DNA of 64,000 nucleotides from Dichomitus squalens LYAD-421 SS1 (GCF_000275845.1 NW_006766892.1:586736-650735); one strand, 5' to 3'; counted from the first letter of the stretch, positions 12,837 through 23,482 are shown. Notes: generated from the sequence alone by a model not told the origin. Numbers and translations are program-made.

Positions 12837-12981
12837 GCGATAGCGCTCGGGACTCTTCCTTAGTACCTAGTATATATGTGTCGGATGAGGGTTGTTACAT
12901 GTAAGTACAGGATCCTGGTATGTATATCAACAGAGCTTCAATCTAGTAATACACAGAAAAGCCGAACAAAAGAGCCACTGA

Positions 12982-14593
12982 TCACAAGCGAGGTTTCTTC
13001 GATCGAGCTTCAGCCATCTCTTCGAGTATCTTCCTCTTGTCCTTTCTTGGGCTTTGAGCGTACGAACGAGTCGATGGTCGAGCCTCGCGCCCTGGTGTTC
13101 CGGGCTGTTCCAACGTGCCATTCCCTTCAGTCGCTTTCTGCTGTCTGGATCCGTTATCACTCCTGGAAACAACTAAATGAGGAGCAGGGTACCAGCACGG
13201 ATAGAACCACCTACTGCGGAAGCTCAGCCTCTGGTGAAGTCTTCGGGGTTTCAACTACTGTCCGCCTTCGCAATCTTGAAGGGGTCTGGGGTGCTACTCC
13301 AGAGTCGGTCTCTGGTCCCTCTGGCTCCAGCGAACTCTCCAGCGGGTTAGCGGATACATGTTCCGAGACAGTAGTGCTGGAAGGCCTAAGTAACTCTGAT
13401 GGAGACGAAGGGTCAGATTCCTACCTCGCATCATCCTCGCCCTCACCCTCGACAATGAAGTTCTCTTCGTCCTCCTCTTCACTGGTTTCCGCTTCCCGAC
13501 GGATGTCCATCCTCGCCCACCGCTTCGCAACGTCAAGCAGGGCGTCCCATTGCTCAGATGCGGTATACTCCACAAGCTCCAGCTCGTCTTTCTGGCACAC
13601 GTTTCGGCACTGAGGGCAGCAGATCGACTCGATGTATGGGTCCCCCTGGACGGGCTTGAGTTGCTGCACGCAGTCATTGCAGAACATGTGCTGGCATGGG
13701 AGGCTGTGCCGGTAGGTGAGGGCGTTCCGCCATGGTCGAGGCAAGCGTAGCGCACCTGCGACATTCCTTGGGCTTCAGAGGCTCCATGCATATCGGACAC
13801 TCTTCAGACCCCTCCTCGAGTGAGTTCGCCATCATGAGGTCATGGAATCTGCGCAAGAGCTGTAAGGCAGCGTCAGGTCGAACAGGGACGCGTCATAGGC
13901 CATACCGTACCTTGCGCATCGTGTATGCGGAGTCACCTACTTCGAATTCCGCGCCATCCGCTAACTCGTCGGCGTCCGTCTTGATCTCCTTCATACGCAG
14001 CTAAGGGTTAACACGGTGAGAGCGTTATCACGGAAAGGTCCACATCTAACGTACCTCATGGATCCTCTTCCTATACTTCTCCTTTGACTGGGTTAGATAT
14101 TCCGTGTATAAGACGTTAGTGCAGGAGGACAGGGCTAGCTCAGCAGACTCACCTTCTCCAGCTTCCCCACCTGAGCCTCGAGTCTGTGCACCTCTCTCTG
14201 CAGGGTCGTCACGGTCACTGCGGCTCTCTGCGTTCTCTTCGGACGAATCAGAGCATCATCCGCCTCCTGAAGCCTGCCTAGCTTCTCCTCAAGTGCGCGC
14301 GCTTTCTTGCGCAGTGCTTCATTATCACGCTCAAGGTACCTTGCACCTCTCAGTGCTTGCTTGAGCAAACCCTAGGGTTGAATTGGACGTCACCAAGGCG
14401 CATGAAAGATGCGTGCAGCGGGCAGCCTAGCGATACCGACCTGAACGGTGACAGGCTCTTCTTTCGTCTCTTCCTGCTCTTCTTCCGATGGTGAATCAAT
14501 GGCCGTACTGCTTGGGGGAGGTTCATCGTGGTCGAGAGCACGTTTGCTCGACGATGCCTGTGGACGGCTAGCGGAGCGTGTAACTGGGCTCAT
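12982..14593 (-). CDS. RING-finger protein, probable E3 ubiquitin ligase
   Basis: Multi-exon gene. The N-terminus (MSPVTRSASRPQASSSKRAL) is acidic and serine-rich. Next comes a coiled coil with heptads such as LERDNEALRKKARALEEKLG and REVHRLEAQVGKLEK. A C3HC4-type RING follows, assembled from CPICMEPL, then HSLPCQHMFCNDCVQQL and ICCPQCRNVCQKDEL after an intron. The C-terminus is acidic (EEEDEENFIVEGEGEDDA) and ends in a basic stretch (PRKDKRKILEEMAEARSKKP) that could be a nuclear signal. The last two junctions (13425/13385 region and CCG CA|G near 13220) restore one frame to the TGA at 12982. The domain order resembles nuclear RING proteins with coiled coils, but no specific orthologue is claimed. 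Confidence 0.75.
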
Positions 14594-14653
14594 GGGGACG
14601 AAACGTAAGACCGAAAGCGAGTGTAGTACTTGCACGCGTTGCGTCTGATATCC

Positions 14654-14658
14654 AAAAA
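14654..14658 (-). terminator. Likely RNA polymerase III terminator of tRNA-His
   Basis: A run of five T on the minus strand lies about 16 nt beyond the 3' end of the tRNA gene, where a Pol III stop is expected. Confidence 0.55.
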
Positions 14659-14674
14659 GGACAGGCGAAGGGGA

Positions 14675-14756
14675 TGTCCCAGGCAGGAGTCGAGCCTGCA
14701 TCGTCACGGGTTAATGTTACCACAACGTGATGATCTAACCACTAATCAACAAGGAC
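14675..14756 (-). tRNA. tRNA-His (anticodon GTG) with a 10-nt intron
   Basis: The minus strand folds as a cloverleaf. The acceptor strands GTCCTTG and CTGGGAC pair apart from one T-T mismatch. The D arm contains AGTGGTTAG, and the anticodon stem is TCACG/CGTGA. The T arm is GCAGG-CTCGACT-CCTGC with discriminator A. Removing ten bases (plus-strand 14710-14719, right after position 37) leaves the loop TTGTGGC, which matches the usual fungal tRNA-His loop. The anticodon GTG is at 14721-14723. The mature length is 72 nt before addition of the extra 5' G. It sits between the divergent starts of the RING gene and tRNase Z. The T loop starts with C instead of T, a small departure from the B-box consensus. 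Confidence 0.88.
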
Positions 14757-14865
14757 TAGATATGAAAATCACTGGCCTACGATCCGACATGCAGCGATCA
14801 ATTGGACGATGGCTGCCTATACATGCTATACTGAGTCGCATCCCTTCCAATCCCAACCTACTCTC

Positions 14866-16165
14866 ATGAGCACTCTATCCTCAGTGAACATCACCATCCT
14901 CGGCAGCGCGTCTGCCCAACCCTCATCTACTCGGAACCACTCTGCGCTGGCTCTGCGCTTGGACGGAGATGTCTGGCTCTTCGACTGCGGCGAGGCGACC
15001 CAGCACCAGATCCAGAAGAGCTCCGTGAAGATAGGCAAGGTGCAGAAGATCTTCATCACCCACACACACGGTCGGTAGCCTCGATCCCTCTTCCCTCTCC
15101 TCGCGGAAACACGCGCAATACGAGCGTACACCTCACACTCTGCAGGCGACCACATCTTCGGCCTGCTCCCGGTGCTCGCGATGCGCCTGAACGGCGCGGG
15201 AGGCACGGTCGACAGCGAAGACCCGCGCGCAACGACCGCGCCCTCGGAGGATGTCCCAGTCAGTGCTGCTCCTCCTTCACGGCATGCGGCTCAGCATCTC
15301 CGAGCATTCACCCCTCCCTCTGCAGCCTCTGGAAATCTACGGCCCCCTGGGCACGCGCGCATACGTCCGCACCGGCCTCACGTACACGCACACCCTCCTC
15401 GGCGCGCCCTACGTCGTGCACGAGCTCCGCCTGCCCACCGACCCCGCGGACGGCGACCACACCGCCCTGCCCCCGCACCCGCACGAGCGCCCCGGGCGCG
15501 ACATCCTACAGGCCGCAGACCGGACGTGGCCCGCGATCTTCGCGGGCGCGCTCGTCAGCGTGTCCGCCGCCCCGATCCTGCACTCCGTCCCGTGCGTGGG
15601 GTACGTCGTCGCCGAGCGGCCCGTCCCGGGCAAGATGGACCCCGCGCGGTACCTCCCGGACCTCAAGCGGACGGGCACGCCCATGTCCGCGATGCGCAGG
15701 CTGCAGCAGGGCGAGAGCGTCGCGCTTGCGGACGGGACGGTGCTGCGCGGGCCTGCGCGCAAGCCGGGGCGGAAGATCGTGATACTGGGGGACACGCACG
15801 ACCCGTCGCCGATCGCGGGGCTCGCGGCGGACGCGTGTGTGCTCGTGCACGAGGCGACGAACGCGCACCTGCCCGGGGTGGACCCGGACACGAAGGCGGG
15901 GGAGACGTACGAGAGCGTGGAGGCGCGCGCGAGGTCGAGGGGGCACTCGACGCCGCAGATGGCGGGGGCGTTTGCGAGAAGGGTGCGGGCGCGGAAGCTG
16001 GTGCTCAATCACTTTTCGGCGAGGTATGCGGGGAACGACGACGTGGACGAGGAGGCGAGGAGGGTTATGGGTGCGATACGGGAGCTTGCGGAGAGCACGT
16101 ACGGAGGGGAAGTTGTCTGTGCAAGGGACTTAATGAGCTTTGACGTCGGGCCTAGGAAGGAGTGA
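14866..16165 (+). CDS. tRNase Z, short (ELAC1-like) form
   Basis: Metallo-beta-lactamase-fold endonuclease that removes 3' trailers from pre-tRNAs. Exons 14866-15070, 15146-15258 and 15326-16165 (205+113+840 nt) give 385 residues. The zinc motif is HTHGDH, created across the first splice. Other family marks are [29 protein letters not shown] (start of exon 3), [20 protein letters not shown] and LNHFSARY. The length fits the short form, not the double-length long form. The second donor (GTCAGT at 15259) was chosen because it joins SEDVP to PLEIYGPLG. Zinc ligands appear complete, so activity is expected; cytosolic, nuclear or mitochondrial location is not decided by the sequence. Confidence 0.95.
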
Positions 16166-16244
16166 CCGAGAGAGCGATAGCAATACAGAAAGCCCATGTG
16201 TATGTACAGTAGCGGAACAACGACAATGTTGTATAGATCAGCGA

Positions 16245-17544
16245 CTAGTCATCTGGTGGCTCCGAGAGCTCGCTGCTCTCGTCCGTAGCCTCGCCCTCTT
16301 CAAGCTCCTCCCCCCTGACCTTCCTGCTGGGAGCCTTCACATCCTTCGGCTCCTCTCCAATTTCTCCCATCTCGATATCGTCCTCGTCTGGGATCTTCGT
16401 TGTCGGCAGTGTAGGCGTACCCCGAGCCACAGACATCATAGGTGTACTCCTCCTTGAACCTGAGGGTACGAACGTCCTCGCAGCAGGGTTCAAGATCGCC
16501 TTCGCCAACGGGACCTCCTCCCCCTCGGAGTCCTCCCCATCCTCCCCGGTCTTGCCACTCGCCCCACTCGGATGCCGGGCAGAAGACTGGCCGTCCTCCT
16601 TGAGCTCTCCTGACTCCTCGCGCGTGCGCACGCTCGCCGTCCCGTCCATCTCCACGTCCTCTTCTGCGGTCTGCGTGTCCGGAGCCGGGGTGGCGTCCTC
16701 CGCAGCGTCTTGCTTGCCCATGAGCCGCAGGGCGCTGAGGTCCCGGACAACGCTGTCGAGGGCCGCTTTCTGCGCCTGGAGCGTGCGGTTCTGGTTCTCG
16801 TGCTCGGCCCGGATCGCGGCCATGTCGTTTTCGAGGGACTGTATTGACCTGCGGAGCGACGGACGGGGACAGAGATCGTCGTCGCCATCGTCGGCGTGAG
16901 CATTCCGGTAGACGGACGTACGCATGTGCGTGGAGGGGGAGATGGGACACGCACTGCTCGAGCTCGTCTCTGCTGGGCAAGGAGTTTACCTTTTCCGCGA
17001 TCACGTCGTACTCGATCTTCTGCTTGCGCTCGAGCTGCGCCTGGTCGAGGGTCGCCTTGAGCACCTCGATCTGGCCCGTGAGCCGGCTGTGCTCGTTCGC
17101 TGCGTCACACGAGCACTTGAGGGATTGCGGACCACGCCTGGGGCTGGGGCACGCACCTATTCGTTCGCGCTCGCGCTGGTATTCCTCGACCTGCCGCGCC
17201 TCTGCCTCGCACACCATGAAGCTCTTCTTGAGAGAGAGCTGGAAGGAGGCGAGCTCGAGGAGGAAGGCTTCGCGGGCATCGTCGACGGAGGAGGGCGTCA
17301 AGGGGGAGAGGGGCACGACGGGGGTGTATGCGACGGAGGCGTAGGTGTGGAACTTCTTCGTCACGCGGCGGAGGGCCTTCTCGTCGTTTGTGATGCGCGT
17401 GTGTATGATTGCGTCTGGAGAAGGGCGAGTGAGGATAAGAGTCTTGCTGCCTGCAGGTGGAGGGACGGGGACTGTGGGCGTACCTTCCTGCTGGACAGTC
17501 AACGGAGGCGGGACATAGTCTGGCTCTGCTGCATTGTCCGCCAT
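16245..17544 (-). CDS. THO complex subunit 7 homologue
   Basis: Probable THO/TREX component that couples transcription to mRNA export in the nucleus. The start MADNAAEPDYVPPPLTVQQE is followed by the THOC7 signature IIHTRITNDEKALRRVTKKF. A coiled-coil core (LLELASFQLSLKKSF, RLTGQIEVLKATLDQAQLER, IEYDVIAEKVNSLPSRDELE) aligns in order with human THOC7 motifs. Helical SIQSLENDMAAIRAEHENQ and a long acidic, Ser/Glu-rich C-terminus ending SELSEPPDD complete it. Introns were placed at ATA-G|CG near 17160-17105 and CA|G near 16945-16855. A 33-nt GT-AG-like stretch near 17490-17460 is in frame and may be exon or a tiny intron. The tail is longer than in animals. Confidence 0.85.
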
Positions 17545-17872
17545 TGCGCAAAGTAGCGTGAACGATGGAAGGCTGTTACGAGACAGAGGAGAGAGCAGCG
17601 AGCGCGTTTGCGCCACAGACACGGCGCCCACCCAGCCTCAGGCGCCCAACATGTGACGCAACCACGTGCTGCTCACAGTCGACTGTGACATGACGCTTCT
17701 CATGAGCGCTGGCCACAGCCGAGCCAGTGACCGCGAGCACGTTCGTGCAGACTTGCCGCTTTTGGCCTGCATACTCTTAGCCCGGTCCACCTAATATTCC
17801 CCCTCCAGACACACACATCGCCCCTGTGCCTTCTCCTTCTCGCGTCTCATCCTTCCCTCATCCTCTCCCGTC
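17545..17872. promoter_or_regulatory. Divergent promoter region THO7 / VTC1
   Basis: A 328-bp spacer separates two start codons pointing away from each other. It must carry both promoters. No TATA box was recognised. Confidence 0.5.
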
Positions 17873-18475
17873 ATGTCCACCCAGCCCCTCCTCCAGCGCA
17901 CCGCCGCAAAACGCATCGCCCTCCCCGTCAAGATCGAGCCCAAGGTCGCGTTCGCAAACGAACGTACCTTCCTCTCATGGCTGCACTTCACCGTAGTCCT
18001 CGGAGGCCTTGCCGTTGGCCTCCTCAACTTTGGCGACAAGGTCCGTCCGCTTTCCATAGTTGCTCAATTTGTTCCTCACGATGTGCACTGGGTATCAGGT
18101 TGGGAAGATCAGCGCGGCCATGTTCTCTTTCGTCGGTCAGTCCTCTCGGGTCGTGTGACATCATACTCCGTGTCTCAACATCGTGCTGCCTCATGCAGCT
18201 ATGGGTGTTATGGTATACGCTCTATGGACTTACCACTGGCGCGCCGCTTCCATCCGCCGTGGTGGACGCGGACCGTACGATGACCGAGTTGGCCCCGTAA
18301 GTCCCCGCCCAGCATTCGGAGGAGACGGTTCGCTCATCTCATTCATATGCAGACCATTCTGTGTGTTGCACTGCTGGGTACGCTCTCTGTTCCATTTCCG
18401 TGCTGCTCCGCTGACCCACGTACAGTGGCGATTGTCGTGAACTTTGTCCTCAGGTTCACACAACCGGACCCCTGA
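17873..18475 (+). CDS. VTC1: Vacuolar transporter chaperone subunit 1 (VTC1)
   Basis: Small membrane subunit of the VTC polyphosphate polymerase complex at the vacuole. Five exons (17873-18040, 18099-18135, 18199-18296, 18353-18377, 18426-18475; 378 nt) give 125 residues. The family motif [20 protein letters not shown] opens the first of three membrane helices. The others are [19 protein letters not shown] and [16 protein letters not shown], and the protein ends RFTQPDP. Introns of 56, 58, 63 and 48 nt split such a small gene heavily. The absence of an SPX or polymerase domain is normal for VTC1, which works with VTC4-type subunits encoded elsewhere. Confidence 0.97.
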
Positions 18476-18890
18476 GCAACCCTCACTTCTTCCGCTTCTA
18501 CGGCGGAATTACTGGCTGCCCCTTCGCAATACCCGCGGTTGATAGCGCGATACGGGCTTGCCCACGCCCGCCGAGCTAGGAGGGCAGGTCGGTCCCCGAG
18601 AGGGGGAGCAGGTCGACTTCGCTTGACGGACCTTCTAGGACGTAGAGCACATCACATGTCGTGCATTCGGGTTCTCTACCGTACAATGTAGCGTGCTCAC
18701 ACACGTTCCGTCGTCGCGACCTAGTCGGCCATCGTGTGCAGCTGGTTTTCCATTTTGCCTGTCGAGGACTGCGCCGACGCTTCGCCCGTGACCTTGCCGC
18801 TTTGCCGTCAAACTCAGATCGGCGCGACATTCGGATACAAAGATAGCGTGTGGATCAGAGCAATACAGCGCATGTATTGGTAGTATAAGT
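18476..18890. other. Convergent 3' region VTC1 / NDUFA8
   Basis: A 415-bp stretch between two stop codons on opposite strands. No further gene was supported. Confidence 0.5.
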
Positions 18891-19751
18891 CTACTTCTGG
18901 ACGCCAGTGAAGACAGGGTTCTTGACCTCATGAATGGGTGTTTTGCCCTCGGGTGTACCAGGGATGGTCTTCGTCAGGCCCTGTACACGGACGTGGATGA
19001 GCAAATGCCGCATTGGCGAATCGGCACTGCGGCCGAGCATGTGTACGCACCAGCTTCTCGAACACACACTTGTTCAGCACGCGCTCGTCCTTCCGGCAGT
19101 GGTAGTATTCCTGCTCCCCCACGGCGCGGCATCAGCATAACGGGATATTCGTATCTGGAGTGAACAGCACATGCCTGGTTATTGTACTCTAAGCAGTTCC
19201 AGTGCTTCTCGAACTCCGCTAGGCAGTTCTCCCGAAGCTTGGTGATACTGTCGGCAGCGGGCAGCAGTAGTTTCGAGGAGCACGTCCGAGAGGGGACGCG
19301 CGCCGAATGGGATCGTCAAAGTAAGCGAACGATGGGTATCGGGGAGGGGTGCAGCACGTACAGGTCCTGCGCGCAGCGCGTCACCCGCCGGCCCTCCTTC
19401 AGACAGTGGGCGGGATCCCGGTTCTCAGACTTGCAGAGCATGAAGTCCTCTGCGGGTACGAAAAGGACATGTGTCAGTGCGCGCCCTCACAGCCAACGGG
19501 GACCCCCCCTCCAATCCCATTTCCTCCAGATTATCTCCGCAGCGATCCCTCCTGCCTGCTTCCCTCCACCTCCTGAGCTGAGAGCGACACGCACCGTTGT
19601 AGTCCTTGCAGTACGCCCCGAGGAAGAACGCCGCGCTCTTGAGCGGGGCGCTCGTCACGCCGAGCTCCTTGACCTTCGGGACATCCGCGGGCAACGGCGT
19701 CGGATCCTTGTACGGCTTTGTGGACTCTTCGGGGTCGAGGTACCGGCTCAT
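18891..19751 (-). CDS. NDUFA8-type subunit of respiratory complex I
   Basis: Accessory subunit of NADH:ubiquinone oxidoreductase with twin CHCH (CX9C-like) cysteine motifs, acting on the intermembrane-space side of complex I. Exons 19751-19595, 19449-19362, 19247-19175, 19110-19051 and 18980-18891 (157+88+73+60+90=468 nt) give 155 residues. Characteristic pieces are PLKSAAFFLGAYCKDYNEDF, LCKSENRDPAHCLKEGRRVT, LRENCLAEFEKHWNCLEYNN and HCRKDERVLNKCVFEKL, ending TPIHEVKNPVFTGVQK. The intron at 19111-19174 begins GC, not GT; using it preserves the conserved EYNNQEYYHCRK join and the frame. Confidence 0.93.
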
Positions 19752-19988
19752 GGCGGGGGTGAACAGGCGAGAGAGATGATGGAACGGCGACGACAGTGTC
19801 CTGTAGCCGCCGGCGGGGCGTGACGGCCAGCGTGGGCGCTACGGGTTGAGGCTGCGACCTCCAGACTTGTGACTGTGACTGTGACTGGACACTGAACGCG
19901 TCCCGCTCCTCCTGTTCGCGTCCTGCTGCCTGCGCTCGACTGCATCGCGTCCCGAGTCCCATTCTCGAGAGAGCCAAAACCTACGACT
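19752..19988. promoter_or_regulatory. Divergent promoter region NDUFA8 / ubiquitin-like small protein
   Basis: A 237-bp spacer between divergent start codons, carrying both promoters. No core element stands out. Confidence 0.4.
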
Positions 19989-20614
19989 ATGGTGCGTTAC
20001 GCGCTCTGACTTTCCCCTTTTCGTTGCTCACACAGATATCCGTAGCCACCGCGAGCACCACCAAAGACGTTCATCTTGCTCGTCAAGACGCACAAGCTCA
20101 CAGTGCTCATTAATGTGCCGGGCACCTCCACGGTCGCCGACATCAAGACTGAGACGCTGGATGCGCTCCAGTCTCCCGTGGTGGACGCCCCCAATCCACA
20201 CGCAGAGTTCGCTATGGACGAGGACGATTCAGGGGAGTGGGAGGTGCCCAAGGTCGCCACCACAGACGACTTCGAGCTCGCGCGGCAAGTCAAAGAGAAG
20301 GGCCGTCCGACTGGCCGGTACGAGAAGCTGGAGGACGGCGCGCAGCTGAAGAGCGTGCTGTCGAACTGGGACTCGGTGTTCATCCAGTTCAAGGATCCGA
20401 ACGGTGAGTGGGCTCTCTTGGTATACAAGTTGGGGCTATACAGTCTGCGTGTAATGCATCCTATGAACCTCTGTGTCCTCATTTGCGTGTCGATCGCCTT
20501 CCACCAACAGACGGCTTGCAGCCCGTCAAGGTGTCGTTACCGCCAATCTTCGCGGAAGAGGAGGAAGACCCGTCCCTGTCTGCGGCGCGGAAGGGCAAGA
20601 GGAAGGCAGAATAG
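19989..20614 (+). CDS. Small hypothetical protein with a possible ubiquitin-like fold
   Basis: Predicted 154-residue protein. The first coding exon is only the ATG (19989-19991), followed at once by a 54-nt intron (19992-20045). Exon 2 is 20046-20403 and exon 3 is 20511-20614; the sum is 465 nt. The N-terminus FILLVKTHKLTVLINVPGTS followed by VADIKTETLDAL has the beta-hairpin-then-helix rhythm of a ubiquitin-like domain. It continues into an acidic middle (EDDSGEWEVPKV), a conserved-looking LSNWDSVFIQFKD, and a lysine-rich end ARKGKRKAE. The only in-frame start reached upstream is the isolated ATG, because TAG precedes CCACCGCG. I know no named family; the ubiquitin-like idea is inference from pattern. 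Confidence 0.65.
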
Positions 20615-20754
20615 ACGATCTGCCTGCCTGCGTTTTCAAGACTGCAGACCCGGATATCCGTTTCCATGGCTCGTCCGTCTTGCTACTGTATCATTAGGAG
20701 TGTATTATGTATGCGTTGACCCTAGCCATCGTCGACGACATGCGAAGTCGTGGA

Positions 20755-21439
20755 TCAAAGCGGAGGCGCGTCTGGCCAATTTTGTGGTGTTAGGGGAAGA
20801 AGGGCGGCAGCGACGCGTCGCCCTTCCTCGGCGAGGAGGTTATATGTTGAACATGCATTGCGCTGTGATGCGTTGAGCAGGAGAGGGATAGGACCAGAAA
20901 GTATGCGACCCACCGTGTTCATGATATCGACCTGGATGCCGGCTTTGTTCAAGTATTGCCGGAGGGCAGGGGGCATCATTTCGACCCGCTCACCGGTTCC
21001 GACCAGCAGAATCTCTAGCACGTTCGTACGTTAAGATTAATATATGTCTGCGCGTATATGCACAGTGCTACTCGCCTGGTTTCGGTACAACCGTGTCAAA
21101 GACCTCGAAATGCTCTGGCTTCCACCCATCCCACGTTTTCGCCGGCGCGTTCCAGAGGAACACCTTTCCGTTCAAGAAGATGCAAGGGGACGGGAGAACG
21201 AGGCCGTCCGCGAGCTGAATGCCGTTCTGGGTGATCGTCTTGACCTGCACCGCGGGCGCGTCGCCGCCAGAGAGGATATTGGTCAGACCGCCATCCTTTG
21301 GCGGGTACCGTTGGATGCTGGCTGCGTGAAAAGCCCTTGTGTATGCACACGTACACGACGCAGGAGGACTGGGCGCCGAGTGTCTAAGCCCATTGAGAAC
21401 GAGAGGACGCAAGGACGATAGTGCCCGAGAAGTCATCAT
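20755..21439 (-). CDS. NDUFAF3-like complex I assembly factor
   Basis: Mitochondrial assembly factor for complex I (DUF498/NDUFAF3 family). The N-terminus MTSRALSSLRPLVLNGLRHS is arginine/serine-rich and fits a matrix-targeting presequence. Domain motifs are NGIQLADGLVLPSPCIFLNG, FEVFDTVVPKPEILLVGTGE, QYLNKAGIQVDIMNTRNACS and LLAEEGRRVAAALLPL. Exons 21439-21076, 21014-20914 and 20862-20755 (364+101+108=573 nt) give 190 residues; ATG 21436 is an alternative start one codon later. The 21015-21075 intron has a GC donor (CAG|GCGAGT). The conserved PKPEILLVGTG join and the frame both require it. Confidence 0.92.
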
Positions 21440-21560
21440 GGAATGTAGTGAGCGGTGTGGAAGAGCACAAACGGATCCCGCGCGCGACCCCACACCGGAC
21501 GCGCTCGCAGCCACATCTCCAAGCGTCTGTACGCCTTGCCTCCATACCACTAGCCTCGCT
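21440..21560. promoter_or_regulatory. Very short divergent promoter NDUFAF3 / SWC4
   Basis: Only 121 bp separate the two opposite start codons, so both promoters and 5' leaders must overlap here or within the coding starts. Confidence 0.5.
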
Positions 21561-23482
21561 ATGGCTGCCAGTGCCGCAGACGTGCGGAGCATCCTCTCTT
21601 TGCCCAATGCCCCTGGTACTGGACCCCCTACTCAAGCGAAGAAACCACAGGCGGCGGAGCGCGCGAAGAAACCAGAGGGTATTCCGAGGGAGCTCTACGC
21701 CCTGATCGGGCCGTCCATCCCTACTATGGCTGCTCAGTTCGCGAAACCGAGGCTCAAGCAGAAGCCAAACATAGGGGGTGGTGGAAAGGTGAAATGGTGC
21801 GGATAATCCGGTGGAATACCGTAGGCTGCAGACGTTGACTACCCTTCTCTCGATTGTAAGGGAATGGCGTCCTTTCAGGAATGGGGCGCGGACGGATGAC
21901 CTTAGATTATCCCACTGGGTGAAGTCGAGCGTAGATCCGGAAGCTGGTGTGTTCAACACTCTATATAGGAGACATTTGATGCGAGTAACTTTCTTAGACT
22001 ATCCTTTTGCGAAGTACAATGTCCAAACCACACCGTATGTGTACTCTCAGGATGAGTACAACAGGTTCCTCGAAGGTATTTGCCTGCATGACTTCCCCAG
22101 CCACAATACATATCTGGCTCAATTGATCCAATGTTATGGACAGACTCGAATTGGACCAAGGAGGAGACAGACTACCTTTTCAACCTTGTACGCGAGTATG
22201 ATGGCCGGTTCCTCGTCGTTCACGATCGTTACGAATATCCGGGTGGGACGGAACGGCCCCTGGAGGTTAGTCTCACCACAACATTGTGTCTGGACAGCCA
22301 CACGAGCTCAACGCTACAGGATTTGAAAGATCGATATTTCAGTATATGTCGGAAACTAGTTCGGAATCGACCATGGCCTGGAGATGAGGCTAGCAAGGCC
22401 GCGCTCATATCCACCCTGACATTTGACAAAGGTAATGCTATATCATTCGGCGAAATGGATTTTGAGGCTACGAACACTCATCTGGCCTTTGTTGACAGAC
22501 AAAGAGACGCTTCGCAAGCAATACGTGGCTAGTCTTGTGAACCGCACACCAGAACAGATCGCCGAAGAAGATGCGCTCTATCTTGAACTCGAGAGGCTTA
22601 AGGAGAACGAGCGCCGGTTTAAGAAGGACCGTGACGAATTGTTACGCACTCTGTGCGGCATCGAGTCTGGTTTGCCCGACATCGCGGTGGACGACGACGG
22701 TCTCGCGGGGACTACCCTCGACACGAAGAAGAAAAGGAAGGCTGTCGCAGGCAGCGTAGAGCCTCAAACCCCTGTCACGCCTTCCGCTTCCAGCGTCATC
22801 GCCCTTCCCCAGCCACAGCCGAAGAAATCGTCTGCGAAATCTGCCGCCTATGGTCAGCCGTACTGTACGACTGGATATGTTCCCTGTATTGACGTCCCTT
22901 GCAGACGCACTGCATTGCATCGTCCGCACGGAGGTGGAACAGACGGCGGGTTCTTCCACGAAGGCCGCGCACGTCCCCGTCCACCTCCGCACCTTCAAGA
23001 TGGCACAGCCCAAAGCTGCCGTCGCCCCCCGCGTTTCTCAAGTAGTCGGCGAGGTCGGAATATCTGCAACGCGCATCGTCATGCCCACCCGTGACAACCT
23101 CGCGAAGTTCGCCTCTGTCATCGACGCCGCGCAGCAGCTCGTCGAGATTAAGAAGGCAGTTGATAAGCACGAGCAAGACATCAGGACGACCAGGGCGCGC
23201 CTCGCGATTCTTCGCGGTGAGAACCCAGAGGGCGAGGGCGAGGCGCTGGAGACACCGATGGACGTGGAGGAGGGTGAGGCGGAGGGCGACGTGGAAGGTA
23301 GAGGGCAGAGTGTTATGAGCACACGCAGTGCGCGGAGCCGCAAGCAGGTGCGTTTTGCACTTCCTGTGAAGGAAGAGTACGACGATTGACGTGTATGGAT
23401 TCGCGCACAGGGACGCCGGTCGATGTCCGTTTCGTCGGTGGACACCGCCAATGGGCCGAACAAACGGCAGAAGCAGCGTTAG
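21561..23482 (+). CDS. SWR1/NuA4 complex subunit 4 (DMAP1/SWC4 homologue)
   Basis: Nuclear chromatin-remodelling subunit shared by SWR1 (H2A.Z exchange) and NuA4 (histone acetylation). It begins MAASAADVRSILSLPNAP. Next come PEGIPRELYALIGPSIPTMA and the family core EWRPFRNGARTDDLRLSHWV. The segment YPFAKYNVQTTPYVYSQDEY precedes the SANT/Myb-like domain DSNWTKEETDYLFNLVREYD with DLKDRYFSICRKLVRNRP. A coiled coil rich in Glu/Arg (EEDALYLELERLKENERRFK) and the C-terminal DMAP1 region (GISATRIVMPTRDNLAKFAS) follow, ending NGPNKRQKQR. At least seven short introns were seen, the first at 21797-21860; the last joins RSRKQ to GRRSMSVSSV near 23410. Confidence 0.93.

Noticed and set aside
17460..17495. 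A 33-nt GT-AG stretch in THO7 as an intron
   Set aside because: It is in frame and shorter than every other intron here; reading through is equally consistent, so no intron was called.
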